In this document: positions 43,026 through 52,759 of the stretch, in pieces
Layout: the number at the start of each line of letters is the position of its first letter
Position numbering within the stretch: position 1 is the stretch's first letter
From: Paracoccaceae bacterium
GTDB lineage: Bacteria; Pseudomonadota; Alphaproteobacteria; Rhodobacterales; Rhodobacteraceae
Assembly: GCA_028875855.1 (NCBI GenBank)
Contig: JAGWVA010000007.1
Span: 1-64,000, forward strand
Reading direction: 5' to 3'
Length of the DNA stretch: 64,000 bases
Made by a program: the position numbers and the translations under genes
The notes under the pieces: model-generated
Database searches by the model: none
Told to the model about the DNA's origin: nothing
Seen by the model: only the letters and a program-made list of their open reading frames with translations

Positions 43026-44378
43026 ATGTCCACCGCGCCGATCACTCAGGATGTCTTCAACGCAATCCCACCGCCCCGAAAAGGCGGTTCGGCGGCGTCG
43101 GGCGCCACGGGGTTTCTTCGCCTGATGGCCAGGCCCGGACCAGAGGATGCCCGGCCCTCTCATGCGCAAGTGGTTCCAAGAAATGGGAAAAACGACGAAG
43201 ACGATCGCCGGGACGCCGCAGGGCTTCCTGCGATCTCTCCACTCGCTTTTCCGCCGGCCAGCTCAGCGCGGGCTGCGGCCGGCAAGATCGACTCATCGCA
43301 AGGTGCCATGGCGAACGACGGGTCGGGTCCATCGATTCGGCTGGCAGCAGGCGGAACCAGCGCCAGCGATGACCTTAAGCCCGGTAAGACCTCCGGCCGA
43401 CAGGCGGCCAGAGGCGATGAACCCGCCGCGGGGGCGGAGCGGCGCGACCCGCCAAAGGCGGCAGGGCAGCCGCTGGCGCAGCTTCCGCAGCGCCCCGGCG
43501 TCGCGGTCGGGACAGCGCCGGCGGTCGATCCCTCGCCGGACAAACGAAGCGGCCCGCCCCCCTTGCGGGATGTGGCGGGGGGCGAAACGGGCAACGCCGC
43601 AGTTTCGGCAGGAATGACGGTCGTTTCGCAACGGGATCAGGTCGTTACGGGCGGCCAGTCGGGCGCGGCGCAGGCGGTACTGGCGGCATTTGTCCGGCAG
43701 AACCCCGTTCCGGCGCCCGCAATGCCGTCCTCGCACCGCGAACCCGAGGAATGGCGGACATCCGGTTTGGGCGCGGCGCGGAAGTCGTCGCTGGCAGCCG
43801 CCGCGGGCAATGTGAATGCCGAACAACCCATGTCCAACCTGCCCGCCACTTCCAAGAAGGGAGGCGATGGCGACGACAGTGACCCTGCCCTGTCGTTTTC
43901 CGGGCGGACGGCTTCCCCGCAGCCGAACAGTCCCGCCGCCGCGCCGGCATCGGCACCGACGCAAGCGGCCACACCCGCGGACATGGCCGGTCAGGCAGCG
44001 GGTCAGATGGCGGCTTCCGCCCGGGGAAGGGGGGCGCAGGGCACAGCAGAATTGCTGCTTGACCCCGAGGAACTGGGCAAGGTGCGGATGACCTTTCGGC
44101 ATCACGATGGAATCGTTGCGGTCTCGATCTCTGCAGAACGGCCCGACACGCTGCACTTGCTGCGCAGCCACATCGGGCTTCTGGCACAGGAATTCACCGC
44201 ATCGGGTTTCGCCGGCGCCCGCTTCAGCTTTGATGGGGATACGCGAAGCGACCGCCAGAGTTCCCCCAGGGCGGACGGGGGCGGTGCCGAACCGGCGCCC
44301 GCCGCGCTGGCGCGACCGCCTCCGACGGCGCTCGGCAACGGCGTGATGGCCGGCGCAACGCTCGATCTCAGAATGTGA
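43026..44378 (+). CDS. fliK: Flagellar hook-length control protein FliK
   Basis: A 450-residue secreted ruler. The first ~320 residues are low-complexity, Pro/Ala/Gly/Arg-rich and disordered, as expected for the ruler region. The C-terminal Flg_hook domain is clear: GTAELLLDPEELGKVRMTF near 335, LLRSHIGLLAQEFTASGFAG near 375. The ATG at 43026 has AAGGA seven bases upstream and gives MSTAPITQDVF; a GTG nine codons earlier is less likely. It precedes flgD by 11 bp, the usual order since both act in hook assembly. Confidence 0.88.
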   Translation: MSTAPITQDVFNAIPPPRKGGSAASGATGFLRLMARPGPEDARPSHAQVVPRNGKNDEDDRRDAAGLPAISPLAFPPASSARAAAGKIDSSQGAMANDGSGPSIRLAAGGTSASDDLKPGKTSGRQAARGDEPAAGAERRDPPKAAGQPLAQLPQRPGVAVGTAPAVDPSPDKRSGPPPLRDVAGGETGNAAVSAGMTVVSQRDQVVTGGQSGAAQAVLAAFVRQNPVPAPAMPSSHREPEEWRTSGLGAARKSSLAAAAGNVNAEQPMSNLPATSKKGGDGDDSDPALSFSGRTASPQPNSPAAAPASAPTQAATPADMAGQAAGQMAASARGRGAQGTAELLLDPEELGKVRMTFRHHDGIVAVSISAERPDTLHLLRSHIGLLAQEFTASGFAGARFSFDGDTRSDRQSSPRADGGGAEPAPAALARPPPTALGNGVMAGATLDLRM

Positions 44379-44389
44379 AAGGACGCATC

Positions 44390-45082
44390 GTGACCACGGC
44401 AGTTCAGCCTACGCCCACGACTTCGAATACAACGCCCGCCTCTCAGGCGGGAACATCGGGCGCGTTGCAACCCGAAACCTCCTCGGCTTCTCCGAGTGCG
44501 GATTACACCATGTTCCTGAAGATGTTGACGACCCAGCTCAAGAATCAGGACCCGATGAACCCGATGGATTCATCGAATTTCGCGGTCCAGCTTGCGACGT
44601 TTTCGGGTGTGGAACAGCAGACACAGACCAACAAGCTGCTGGGGGGGATCGCGGGGCAGATCGGATCGATGGGGATGGCCCAGCTTTCGGGCTGGATCGG
44701 GATGCAGGTCCGCGCGGCCGCCGCGACAGCCTTCGACGGAACGCCGATCACGCTGTCGCCCGCCCCCGAAAAAGGAGCCGACAGAACCGTTCTGATCGTC
44801 AAGGATTCGGGCGGGCGGCAAGTTGCATCGCAGGACGTGCCGGTGTCGGGCGCCGATATCCAATGGGACGGCAAGGGGGCTGCGGGATCTGCCTTGCCCA
44901 AGGGCACTTACAGTTTCGAATTGCAGAACTACAAGAATGGCGTGCTGATCGGCACCGATCCGGTGCAAAGCTATGCAAAGGTTGTCGAGGCGCAAAGCGG
45001 GCCCAACGGGCCGGTCCTCGTGCTGGCGGGTGGGGCAAAGGTGGCTGCGTCGGATATCACCGCCCTTCGCCCGGCGGCGTGA
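44390..45082 (+). CDS. flgD: Flagellar hook cap protein FlgD
   Basis: Hook-cap scaffold of 230 residues. The conserved N-terminal motif YTMFLKMLTTQLKNQDPMNP with MDSSNFAVQLATFSGVEQQ near 40-75 is diagnostic; the C-terminal Tudor/Ig-like part spans about 110-225 (GTYSFELQNYKNGVLI). GTG at 44390 is preferred because AAAGGA lies six bases upstream; the GTG at 44375 overlaps fliK and lacks a site. It ends at 45082, immediately against the ubiB stop on the other strand. Confidence 0.92.
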   Translation: MTTAVQPTPTTSNTTPASQAGTSGALQPETSSASPSADYTMFLKMLTTQLKNQDPMNPMDSSNFAVQLATFSGVEQQTQTNKLLGGIAGQIGSMGMAQLSGWIGMQVRAAAATAFDGTPITLSPAPEKGADRTVLIVKDSGGRQVASQDVPVSGADIQWDGKGAAGSALPKGTYSFELQNYKNGVLIGTDPVQSYAKVVEAQSGPNGPVLVLAGGAKVAASDITALRPAA

Positions 45083-46612
45083 TCAAAGATGAGCGCCGAC
45101 CCAGATGCAGATCGTTGCAATGGCAGCACCGGCTGCCATCCAGGCAAGGCCGCCTGTCGCCGGGCCCTTCGCTGGCTTTTCGGCTGGCTCCATCTGGCGG
45201 ATCAATTGCGCTTCGACAAGGCGGGGCAGCTTCGGCCCGAAACGGGCGAATACGCGCGCGGCCTGCGTCAGATCACGAATGGTCGCGCGGGGGCCGACGT
45301 TCTCGCGGATGTAGCCCTCGACGATCGGCCGCGCGACCTCCCATATGTTGATGTGGGGGTGCAGCGATCGGGCAACGCCCTCGACCACGACCATCGTGCG
45401 CTGCAACAGGATCAGTTCGGTCCGGGTCTGCATCCCGAAGCGTTCCGTGACCTCGAAAAGGTAAGCCAGAAGCCGCGCCATCGAAATGCGGGAGGCGTCC
45501 ATGCCGAAGATCGGCTCCCCCACCACGCGCAGGGCGCGGGCGAATTCCTCGACATCGCGGTCGGCAGGAACATAGCCCGCTTCGAAATGCACCTCGGCGA
45601 CGCGGCGGTAATCCTTGCGGATGAAGCCGAACAGGATCTCGGCATAGACCCGGCGGGTGTATTGGTCGATCCGCCCCATGATGCCGAAGTCATAGGCAAT
45701 GATGTCACCGTTCGGCGCGACCTTCATGTTGCCCTGATGCATGTCCGCGTGGAAATAGCCGTCACGCAGCGCGTGGCTGAGGAAAAGGCGCAAGACGCGC
45801 TCGCCCAGCGCCACGCGATCGTGGCCCGCGGCATCCAGCGCGGCATTGTCACCGATCGGCAGGCCCTCGGCCCATTCCATCGTCATGACCTGACGCGCGG
45901 ACAGGTTCCAGAGCGGCTCTGGCACCTGAAAGCCCGCATCCTGCGCCGTGTTGTTCGCGAATTCGGACGCCGCTGCACTTTCCAGCCGCAGATCCAGCTC
46001 TCCCATCACGACGCCTTCGAAATGGGCAATCACCTCGCGCGGGCGCAGCCGCCGTGACGCCGGCGAAAGCCACTCGATCATCCCGGCGGCAAGGTAGAAG
46101 GCGTCGATATCCTTGCGGAAGGCGCGGTCGATGGCAGGGCGCAGCACCTTGACCGCGACCCAACGACCATTCTCGGCCAGACGGGCGCGGTGAACCTGGG
46201 CGATGGAGGCAGCGGCGACCGGTTCGGAGAAATCCGAGAAGACCTCGTCCACCTTCAGCTCGAGGTCCTCCTCGACCATCGCCTTTGCGACACGAGTCGG
46301 GAAAGGGGGGAGCTTGTCCTGAAGATAGCGAAGCTGGTCGGCAAGTTCGTCGCCCACCACGTCGGGGCGCGTCGATAGCACCTGGCCGAACTTGATATAG
46401 GCCGGGCCCAGCGCCGTCAGGGCACGGGTGGCAGGGGGAAGCGAGGTGTCGCCCTTCAGCCCAAGCCATTTGAAGGGCCAGCCAAGCACCCGGGCGACCA
46501 GCCGGAGCCGCGGCGGCGCCTTCATCGCCTCAAGAACGACGCCCATCGCGCCGGTGCGTTCCAGCGTGGCACCCGTCCGGATCAGTCGCCAGATGTTGTG
46601 AGGTCCGCGCAC
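45083..46612 (-). CDS. ubiB: Ubiquinone biosynthesis kinase-like protein UbiB
   Basis: Atypical ADCK/ABC1-family protein (509 residues) that supports ubiquinone biosynthesis as an ATPase. Family motifs: [13 protein letters not shown] (KxGQ) near 72, [13 protein letters not shown] (Ala-rich loop) near 130, the Lys in [12 protein letters not shown] near 150, [13 protein letters not shown] near 288 and [10 protein letters not shown] near 310. A single C-terminal membrane helix (last ~20 residues) probably anchors it. GTG start directly adjoining the ubiE stop, so ubiE-ubiB is one operon. Confidence 0.94.
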   Translation of the reverse strand: MRGPHNIWRLIRTGATLERTGAMGVVLEAMKAPPRLRLVARVLGWPFKWLGLKGDTSLPPATRALTALGPAYIKFGQVLSTRPDVVGDELADQLRYLQDKLPPFPTRVAKAMVEEDLELKVDEVFSDFSEPVAAASIAQVHRARLAENGRWVAVKVLRPAIDRAFRKDIDAFYLAAGMIEWLSPASRRLRPREVIAHFEGVVMGELDLRLESAAASEFANNTAQDAGFQVPEPLWNLSARQVMTMEWAEGLPIGDNAALDAAGHDRVALGERVLRLFLSHALRDGYFHADMHQGNMKVAPNGDIIAYDFGIMGRIDQYTRRVYAEILFGFIRKDYRRVAEVHFEAGYVPADRDVEEFARALRVVGEPIFGMDASRISMARLLAYLFEVTERFGMQTRTELILLQRTMVVVEGVARSLHPHINIWEVARPIVEGYIRENVGPRATIRDLTQAARVFARFGPKLPRLVEAQLIRQMEPAEKPAKGPATGGLAWMAAGAAIATICIWVGAHL

Positions 46613-47365
46613 CTAGAGCTTCCATCCCGAATGCAGCGCGGCGATGCCCAGCGACAGGTTGCGGTATTTGACCAGATCGAAGCCCGCGCTGCGGATCATG
46701 GCGGCGAAGGTCTCCTGATCCGGGAACTTGCGGATCGATTCGACAAGATACTGGTAGCTGTCGCGGTCCTTGGCGATGATCTGCCCCATGACCGGGATCA
46801 CGTTGAAGGAATAGCGGTCATAGGCCCATTGCATCGCCGGGTTCGGAAGCTGGCTGAACTCCAGCACCATGAGCCGCCCGCCGGGTTTCAGCACGCGGTA
46901 GGCTTCGGACAGGGCGTCGGGAATGCGGGTCACGTTCCGGATGCCGAAACTGATCGTATAGACGTCAAAGGTATTGTCCGGGAAGGGCAGCGCCATCGCG
47001 TCCCCCACCACCCAGTCGAGCTGATCTGCCATCTGCTCGGCCTCGGCGCGGTGCCGCCCCTCGACCAGCATCGATTCGGTCATGTCGAGCACGGTCGCAT
47101 GGGCCCCCGCAGCACGGCGCAGGAAGCGGAAGGAGATGTCGCCCGTCCCCCCCGCGACGTCCAGCAGACGCTGGCCCGGGCGGGGCGCGAGCCAGTCCAT
47201 CATCGCGTCTTTCCACAGCCGGTGAATGCCGACCGACATCACGTCGTTCATGATGTCGTATTTCGACGCCACGCGGGTGAACACCCCGTGGACCATGCCG
47301 GCCTTCTGCTCTTCGGCCACCGTCTGGAAGCCGAAATGGGTCGTCTTTGCGGGATCTTCGGTCAT
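46613..47365 (-). CDS. ubiE: Ubiquinone/menaquinone methyltransferase UbiE
   Basis: SAM-dependent C-methyltransferase, 250 residues, of ubiquinone biosynthesis. Diagnostic sequences: [20 protein letters not shown] near 25, the SAM-binding [16 protein letters not shown] near 67, [20 protein letters not shown] near 118, [13 protein letters not shown] near 138, and the end [18 protein letters not shown]. Start [13 protein letters not shown] at 47363-47365; the open frame upstream is antisense to mutM. mutM diverges 84 bp away. Confidence 0.96.
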   Translation of the reverse strand: MTEDPAKTTHFGFQTVAEEQKAGMVHGVFTRVASKYDIMNDVMSVGIHRLWKDAMMDWLAPRPGQRLLDVAGGTGDISFRFLRRAAGAHATVLDMTESMLVEGRHRAEAEQMADQLDWVVGDAMALPFPDNTFDVYTISFGIRNVTRIPDALSEAYRVLKPGGRLMVLEFSQLPNPAMQWAYDRYSFNVIPVMGQIIAKDRDSYQYLVESIRKFPDQETFAAMIRSAGFDLVKYRNLSLGIAALHSGWKL

Positions 47366-47449
47366 CGGCCCTTGCCGTCCGTTATTCGTGACCTTCTTAT
47401 AGGCCGCCCGCCGGGCGATACAATGCGCAGGGCGCCGCAGGGGAAGAGA

Positions 47450-48301
47450 ATGCCGGAACTGCCAGAGGTTGAAACCGTGCGCCGCGGGCTGGAACCCGTG
47501 ATGACCGGACGCCGCATCCTGCATGCCGAGGTGCGCCGCCCCGACCTGCGCTGGCCGCTGCCGCCGAAGATGGCCGAGCGTCTGACGGGCGCGCGGGTCG
47601 AGCGGCTTCGGCGGCGGTCGAAATACATTCTGGCCGATCTCTCGACCGGGGAGACGCTGCTTGTCCATCTTGGCATGTCGGGGCGTATGCTGATCTCTGG
47701 CGCGCAGGTCGGGACGTTTCACCACCCCCACCCGGCGCCCGCGAAACACGATCATGTCGTGCTCGACATGGAGGGCGGGGCGCGGATCACCTTCAACGAC
47801 GCGCGGCGCTTCGGGGCGATGGACCTGATGCCGACCGAACGGGCGGAGGCGCATCCCCTTCTGGCCGCCCTCGGGCCCGAGCCGTTCGGGAACGACTTCA
47901 ACGAAAGCGCCCTTGTCCAGCGGCTGAAGGGGCGGAATACACCGATCAAGGCGGCGCTGCTGGATCAGTCGGTCGTGGCGGGCCTGGGGAACATCTATGT
48001 CTGCGAGGTCCTGCATCGCGCGGGCATCGATCCGCGCCGGAAGGCGGGGCAGATCGCGGCGGCGCGGGTGGCCAGCCTCGTTCCGATCATCCGGCAGGTG
48101 CTGCAGGAGGCGATCGACGCGGGCGGGTCCAGCCTGCGGGATTACCGGCAGACGGACGGGGAGCTTGGCTATTTCCAGCATGCCTTCCGCGTCTATGACC
48201 GCGAGGGGCAGCCCTGCCTGAAAGATGGCTGCACCGGCACGATCCGGCGCATCGTGCAGTCGGGGCGGTCCAGCTATTACTGCCCGAAATGCCAAAGGTG
48301 A
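47450..48301 (+). CDS. mutM: Formamidopyrimidine-DNA glycosylase
   Basis: DNA repair glycosylase/AP lyase for 8-oxoguanine, 283 residues. The catalytic N-terminus [16 protein letters not shown] (Pro2, Glu3), the Lys in [11 protein letters not shown] near 57, the H2TH region [17 protein letters not shown] near 165 and a C-terminal zinc finger with Cys pairs (CLKDGC and CPKC) are all present. The first pair has four intervening residues, which is common in alphaproteobacteria. GGGAAGAG precedes the ATG. Divergent from ubiE. Confidence 0.96.
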   Translation: MPELPEVETVRRGLEPVMTGRRILHAEVRRPDLRWPLPPKMAERLTGARVERLRRRSKYILADLSTGETLLVHLGMSGRMLISGAQVGTFHHPHPAPAKHDHVVLDMEGGARITFNDARRFGAMDLMPTERAEAHPLLAALGPEPFGNDFNESALVQRLKGRNTPIKAALLDQSVVAGLGNIYVCEVLHRAGIDPRRKAGQIAAARVASLVPIIRQVLQEAIDAGGSSLRDYRQTDGELGYFQHAFRVYDREGQPCLKDGCTGTIRRIVQSGRSSYYCPKCQR

Positions 48302-48353
48302 CTTGAACCGCCCCGGCACCGGGGTAAGGAAGACCGAGAGGATGGAGGATCGC

Positions 48354-49130
48354 ATGGCTTACGAAACCCTGATCGTGGAAAGGGCCGACGGCGTGGCGCT
48401 GATCCGCCTGAACCGGCCGAAAGCGCTGAACGCGCTGAATGCGGCGCTTCTGGGCGAACTGGCGCAGGCGCTGACCGCCGCCGACGCGGATGAGGCCGTG
48501 CGCTGCATCGTGCTGACAGGGTCCGAAAAGGCCTTTGCCGCCGGGGCCGACATCCGCGAGATGTCCGGCAAGAGCTTCGTCGATGTCTTCACCGAGGATC
48601 TTTTCACCGCCGATACCGAGGCGATGCTGCGCGTCCGCAAGCCGATCATAGCGGCGGTCGCGGGCTACGCGCTTGGCGGCGGCTGCGAGCTTGCGATGAT
48701 GTGCGACTTCATCATCTGCGCCGACACGGCAAAGTTCGGCCAGCCCGAGATCAACCTTGGCGTCGTGGCCGGCATCGGCGGAACGCAGCGTCTCACGCGA
48801 TTCGTGGGCAAGTCGAAGGCGATGGACATGCACCTGACCGGCCGCATGATGGACGCCGCCGAGGCCGAGCGGTCGGGTCTTGTCAGCCGCGTGGTTCCGG
48901 CCGACCGGCTGATCGACGAGGCGATGGAGGCCGCGCGGACCATTGCGGCGAAATCCATGATCGCGGCGCGTGCGGTGAAGGAAGCCGTGAACCGCAGCTA
49001 CGAGACTCCGCTGCGCGAGGGCCTTCTGTTCGAGCGCCGGCTGTTCAACGCGCTTTTTGCGACAGAGGATCAGAAGGAGGGCATGGCCGCCTTTCTCGAC
49101 AAGCGTCCCGCCAGGTTCGCGGACCGATGA
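48354..49130 (+). CDS. Enoyl-CoA hydratase
   Basis: Crotonase-fold enzyme (258 residues) that hydrates trans-2-enoyl-CoA to 3-hydroxyacyl-CoA in fatty-acid or other acyl-CoA breakdown. Oxyanion-hole sequences [13 protein letters not shown] near 65 and [16 protein letters not shown] near 108, and both catalytic Glu positions ([29 protein letters not shown] near 130) are intact, typical of a true hydratase. GGAGG five bases before ATG 48354 fixes the start; an ATG four codons earlier is possible. Lies between mutM and rpsT. Confidence 0.92.
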   Translation: MAYETLIVERADGVALIRLNRPKALNALNAALLGELAQALTAADADEAVRCIVLTGSEKAFAAGADIREMSGKSFVDVFTEDLFTADTEAMLRVRKPIIAAVAGYALGGGCELAMMCDFIICADTAKFGQPEINLGVVAGIGGTQRLTRFVGKSKAMDMHLTGRMMDAAEAERSGLVSRVVPADRLIDEAMEAARTIAAKSMIAARAVKEAVNRSYETPLREGLLFERRLFNALFATEDQKEGMAAFLDKRPARFADR

Positions 49131-49182
49131 CGCGGACGTCCGGCCACTTTCACCTTCGCTGCGGAAAATCTCTGCGCGATGG

Positions 49183-49211
49183 TTGACTTGCTCGCGAGTC
49201 GCCTCTAGAAG
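49183..49211 (+). promoter_or_regulatory. rpsT promoter
   Basis: TTGACT (49183-49188) and TAGAAG (49206-49211) with a 17-bp spacer, 42 bp before the rpsT start. A strong sigma-70-type promoter in the right place for a ribosomal protein gene. Confidence 0.7.
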
Positions 49212-49253
49212 CGCGGCTTCAGATTTACCCGAACGATATCGGAACCCGAACAC

Positions 49254-49520
49254 ATGGCAAATACGCCTCAGTCCAAGAAACGCGCGCGGCAGAGCGAAGC
49301 GCGCTTCGAAGTGAACAAGGCCCGCCGCTCGCGCATCCGGACCTTCCTCCGCAAGGTCGAGGAAGCGATCGCGTCGGGCGACTCGAAGTCCGCGGCCGAG
49401 GCGCTTCGCGCGGCTCAGCCGGAAATGGCCCGTGGCGTGACGAAAGGTGTGCTGCACAAGAACACCGTCGCCCGCAAGATGTCGCGGCTGTCGTCGCGCG
49501 TTAAGGCACTGGGCGCCTGA
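49254..49520 (+). CDS. rpsT: 30S ribosomal protein S20
   Basis: An 88-residue, highly basic three-helix protein that binds 16S rRNA early in 30S assembly. [39 protein letters not shown] and [20 protein letters not shown] are classic S20 sequences. It is transcribed alone: promoter at 49183-49211 and an intrinsic terminator at 49546-49571. The rpsT-dnaA neighbourhood is conserved in this bacterial group. Confidence 0.98.
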   Translation: MANTPQSKKRARQSEARFEVNKARRSRIRTFLRKVEEAIASGDSKSAAEALRAAQPEMARGVTKGVLHKNTVARKMSRLSSRVKALGA

Positions 49521-49545
49521 AGCTTTTCCGCATTGGCCGGAATCG

Positions 49546-49571
49546 AAGCGCACCCCTTGGGTGCGCTTTTT
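49546..49571 (+). terminator. Intrinsic terminator of rpsT
   Basis: AAGCGCACCC (49546-49555) pairs perfectly with GGGTGCGCTT (49559-49568) around a 3-base loop, followed by a run of T. A textbook rho-independent terminator 25 bp after the rpsT stop. Confidence 0.9.
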
Positions 49572-50095
49572 GCTTTTGATTTTACACGCTTTTTTCTGAC
49601 CTTGTGGCCGAAGTTACACGGCCGCAGATTCGATTTCGGATTGATCGTGTCAAGGATGAAGTTCAGTTGCGAAGCGCCGCGACCCCTTGCTAGCTTCACG
49701 GTGCGAGTCTTGTCGCCTTGGGGGACGAAGGGCGCCGACCGACGCAATGGCACAGATCGAAGCTGCTAACCTCGATCTGTCACTGGCGTTGCGACGGAAG
49801 GTGTTCTGAACCGGATCGGGTTTGCTGGGTGGGGCAAACGGAACGATCCGGTTGTGTTGGGGTCGCAGCCATTCGGCTGCTGGCACATCGAGTCTTGTCC
49901 AGGGCACGGGCGACGCGCCTGAGCGACCGGTCGGTCGAATCGGCGGTTTGTCCGTGTCATGGTCCTGCATCTGTGACCGGGATTTTCCCGGCTCTCAGGT
50001 GTTGCCTGAAGGTCAGAAGCTCGCAGGACAATGATGGCCTGCGGGGCGGCGCACCCCCTGGTCAGCGGACAATGCGCTAGCTGTGGGCGAAAAGA
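49572..50095. other. Hairpin-rich gap between rpsT and dnaA
   Basis: No credible protein gene. Perfect inverted repeats seen: ACAGATCGA/TCGATCTGT (49752-49760 and 49772-49780); AACCGGATCG/CGATCCGGTT (49809-49818 and 49844-49853) enclosing GTTTGC/GCAAAC (49820-49825 and 49834-49839); GCAGCC/GGCTGC (49865-49870 and 49875-49880); CCGGGA/TCCCGG (49977-49982 and 49986-49991); TCAGG/CCTGA (49995-49999 and 50005-50009). No 9-mer matching TTATCCACA exactly was found. It may hold the dnaA leader, a small RNA, or part of an origin. Confidence 0.6.
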
Positions 50096-51460
50096 ATGAC
50101 CGATGAAACCTGGGGGAACGTGCGCGAGGAATTGCTGAAGACGATCGGCAAGAACAACTTCGCGACGTGGATCGAACCACTCAAATTCGATGGCATCGAT
50201 GACGGTGTCGCCCGGTTCCTGGTCCCGACATCATTCTTCGGCACCTGGGTATCGCGCAACTTTGCCGACCGGATCCTGACGCAGCTCAACCGGAGCGGAT
50301 CGGGCGCACAGCGGATCGAATTCAGCGTCCAGCAGAAAGCCGTGCGCCCCGTCCCCGCCAAGACGGCGGACCTTACGAAGAAGGGTGTCATCCCGCAGCG
50401 CGCCAGCGACGAAGGCGAGACGATCAGCGCCCCGCTGGACGGTCGCTTCACCTTTGACAGCTTCGTGGTCGGCAAGCCGAACGAGCTGGCCCATGCCGCC
50501 GCCCGCCGCGTCGCCGAAGGCGGGCCGGTCAGCTTCAACCCGCTGTTCCTTTACGGTGGCGTCGGCCTCGGCAAGACCCACCTGATGCACGCCATCGCGC
50601 ACGAGCTGCGCCAGCGCCGCCCCGATCTGCGGGTGCTCTACCTCTCGGCCGAGCAGTTCATGTATCGCTTCGTGCAGGCTCTGCGCGAACGCCAGATCAT
50701 GGACTTCAAGGAGATGTTCCGCTCGGTCGATGTTCTGATGGTCGATGACGTGCAGTTCATCGCCGGCAAGGACTCGACGCAGGAGGAGTTCTTCCACACC
50801 TTCAACGCGCTGGTGGACCAGAACAAGCAGATCGTGATCTCGGCCGACCGCGCGCCGGGCGAGATCAAGGATCTGGAAGAACGCATCAAGAGCCGCCTGC
50901 AATGCGGCCTTGTCGTGGACCTTCACCCGACCGACTACGAGCTGCGGCTTGGAATCCTTCAGCAGAAGGCCGAACAATATCGCCAGCAATATTCCGCGCT
51001 GACCCTGGCCGACGGCGTTCTGGAATTCCTCGCCCACCGGATCACGACCAACGTGCGTGTGCTGGAAGGCGCGCTGACGCGCCTTTTCGCCTTCGCGAGC
51101 CTTGTCGGCCGCGAGATCACGCTGGAACTGGCGCAGGACTGCCTTGCCGATATCCTGCGCGCCTCGGACCGCAAGGTCACCATCGAGGAAATCCAGCGCA
51201 AGGTGGCCGAGCATTACAACGTGCGCCTGTCGGACCTGATCGGGCCGAAGCGCGTGCGCACCATCGCCCGGCCGCGCCAGATCGCCATGTATCTTGCCAA
51301 GCAGCTGACCCCGCGCAGCCTGCCGGAAATCGGCCGCCGCTTCGGCGGGCGCGACCACACAACCATCATGCATGGCGTGCGCAAGATCGAAGAGCTGGCG
51401 GCGCAGGACAATCAGCTTGCCGAAGACCTGCATCTTCTGCGGCGTCTGCTGGAAAGCTGA
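50096..51460 (+). CDS. dnaA: Chromosomal replication initiator DnaA
   Basis: AAA+ ATPase (454 residues) that opens the origin. Domain I (1-85: MTDETWGNVREELLKTIGKN), linker (about 90-120), AAA+ domain with Walker A GGVGLGKTHLMHA near 157, Walker B VDVLMVDDVQFIAGKDSTQ near 215 and sensor regions, and the DNA-binding domain IV with the signature FGGRDHTTIMHGVRKIEEL near 420. Follows the hairpin-rich 0.5-kb gap. dnaN begins 111 bp downstream. Confidence 0.98.
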   Translation: MTDETWGNVREELLKTIGKNNFATWIEPLKFDGIDDGVARFLVPTSFFGTWVSRNFADRILTQLNRSGSGAQRIEFSVQQKAVRPVPAKTADLTKKGVIPQRASDEGETISAPLDGRFTFDSFVVGKPNELAHAAARRVAEGGPVSFNPLFLYGGVGLGKTHLMHAIAHELRQRRPDLRVLYLSAEQFMYRFVQALRERQIMDFKEMFRSVDVLMVDDVQFIAGKDSTQEEFFHTFNALVDQNKQIVISADRAPGEIKDLEERIKSRLQCGLVVDLHPTDYELRLGILQQKAEQYRQQYSALTLADGVLEFLAHRITTNVRVLEGALTRLFAFASLVGREITLELAQDCLADILRASDRKVTIEEIQRKVAEHYNVRLSDLIGPKRVRTIARPRQIAMYLAKQLTPRSLPEIGRRFGGRDHTTIMHGVRKIEELAAQDNQLAEDLHLLRRLLES

Positions 51461-51571
51461 GCCAGTCGGACCACTTGAAGCGGCCAGGGCACTTGACGCC
51501 CCCGTGAAAGTCTCGGACAGTCGCCGGGACCGCATGGACGCATGTTGGCCACGATAAAAGGGTTAAGGGGA

Positions 51572-52690
51572 ATGAAGATCAGCATCGAGCGCGGGGCGCT
51601 ACTGAAAGCCGTGGCGCAGGCGCAATCTGTCGTCGAGCGGCGCAACACGATCCCGATCCTTGCCAACGTGCTGATCGAGGCCGAAGGCGACACCGCAAGC
51701 TTCCGCGCGACCGATCTGGATATCGAAGTGGTGGACCGCGCCCCGGCCGTTGTCGAAAAGGCCGGCGCGACGACCGTGTCCGCCGTCATGCTGCACGAGA
51801 TCGTGCGCAAACTGCCCGATGGGGCGCTGGTGCAACTGACCGAAGACAGCGCCTCGGGCCGGCTGACGGTGCAGGCGGGGCGGTCCACGTTCAACCTTGC
51901 GACCCTGCCGCGCGAAGATTTCCCGGTCATGGCCACGTCGGAATACACGTCGAACTTCGCGGCCTCGGCCGCGGTGCTGCGGCGGCTGTTCGACAAGTCG
52001 AAATTCGCGATCTCGACCGAAGAGACGCGCTATTACCTCAACGGCGTCTACATGCATGTGGCGCAGGGCGAAGACGGGCCGGTGCTGCGCTGCGTGGCGA
52101 CCGACGGCCACCGCCTTGCCCGGATCGAGGCGCCTCTGCCCGAGGGCGCGGCCAACATGCCCGGCGTGATCGTCCCTCGGAAGACCGTGGGCGAACTGCG
52201 CAAGCTCTTGGACGATGACGAGATGCAGATCGCGGTGTCCGTCTCGGAAACCAAGGTGCGCTTTGCCACGCCGCAGATCACGCTGACCTCGAAGGTGATT
52301 GACGGCACCTTCCCCGATTACACCCGCGTCATCCCGCTGTCGAACAGCCGCCGTCTTGAGGTCGATGCGGCCGAGTTCGCCAAGGCGGTGGACCGCGTGG
52401 CCACCGTGTCCTCGGAACGTTCGCGCGCGGTGAAGCTGAGCCTTGACGAGGATCGGCTGGTCCTGTCCGTGAACGCCCCCGACAGCGGCGCTGCCGAAGA
52501 AGAGCTGGCCGTGGCCTATGGCGACGAGCGGCTGGAGATCGGCTTCAACGCGAAATACCTGCTGGAAATCGCAAGCCAGGTGGACCGCGAGAACGCGGTG
52601 TTCCTGTTCAACTCCTCCGGCGATCCGACGCTGATGCGCGAGGGGAACGACACCTCGGCCATCTACGTCGTGATGCCGATGCGGGTGTAA
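51572..52690 (+). CDS. dnaN: DNA polymerase III beta subunit (sliding clamp)
   Basis: Homodimeric clamp of 372 residues with three repeated domains (about 1-120, 125-245, 250-372). MKISIERGALLKAVAQAQSV with VVERRNTIPILANVLIEAEG at the start and the hydrophobic-cleft C-terminus SAIYVVMPMRV are typical. An AAGGGGA site directly precedes ATG 51572; an ATG ten codons upstream is less likely. The gap after dnaA contains TTGACG (51511-51516 region) but no clear -10 partner. recF follows after a G/C-rich repeat. Confidence 0.97.
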   Translation: MKISIERGALLKAVAQAQSVVERRNTIPILANVLIEAEGDTASFRATDLDIEVVDRAPAVVEKAGATTVSAVMLHEIVRKLPDGALVQLTEDSASGRLTVQAGRSTFNLATLPREDFPVMATSEYTSNFAASAAVLRRLFDKSKFAISTEETRYYLNGVYMHVAQGEDGPVLRCVATDGHRLARIEAPLPEGAANMPGVIVPRKTVGELRKLLDDDEMQIAVSVSETKVRFATPQITLTSKVIDGTFPDYTRVIPLSNSRRLEVDAAEFAKAVDRVATVSSERSRAVKLSLDEDRLVLSVNAPDSGAAEEELAVAYGDERLEIGFNAKYLLEIASQVDRENAVFLFNSSGDPTLMREGNDTSAIYVVMPMRV

Positions 52691-52696
52691 CGGGCG

Positions 52697-52753
52697 ACGG
52701 CCCCCGGGGGCGCTGCCCCCGGACCCCCGGGATATTTCTTCCAAAGTGAAAGG
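52697..52753 (+). repeat. G/C-rich dispersed intergenic repeat, copy 1
   Basis: The dnaN-recF gap is filled by alternating C5/G5 tracts ending GGATATTT, then CCAAAGTGAAAGG. Copy 2 at 60699-60754 shares, in inverse orientation, the C/G tracts, ATATTT and a CCAAAG-GAAAG tail. The tail supplies the purine-rich ribosome-binding site of recF. Confidence 0.6.
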
Positions 52754-52759
52754 CAGATC

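Noticed and set aside
49572-50095. Chromosomal origin with DnaA boxes
   Set aside because: No TTATCCACA-like 9-mers with at most one mismatch were found by eye and skew could not be computed, so an origin is not claimed.
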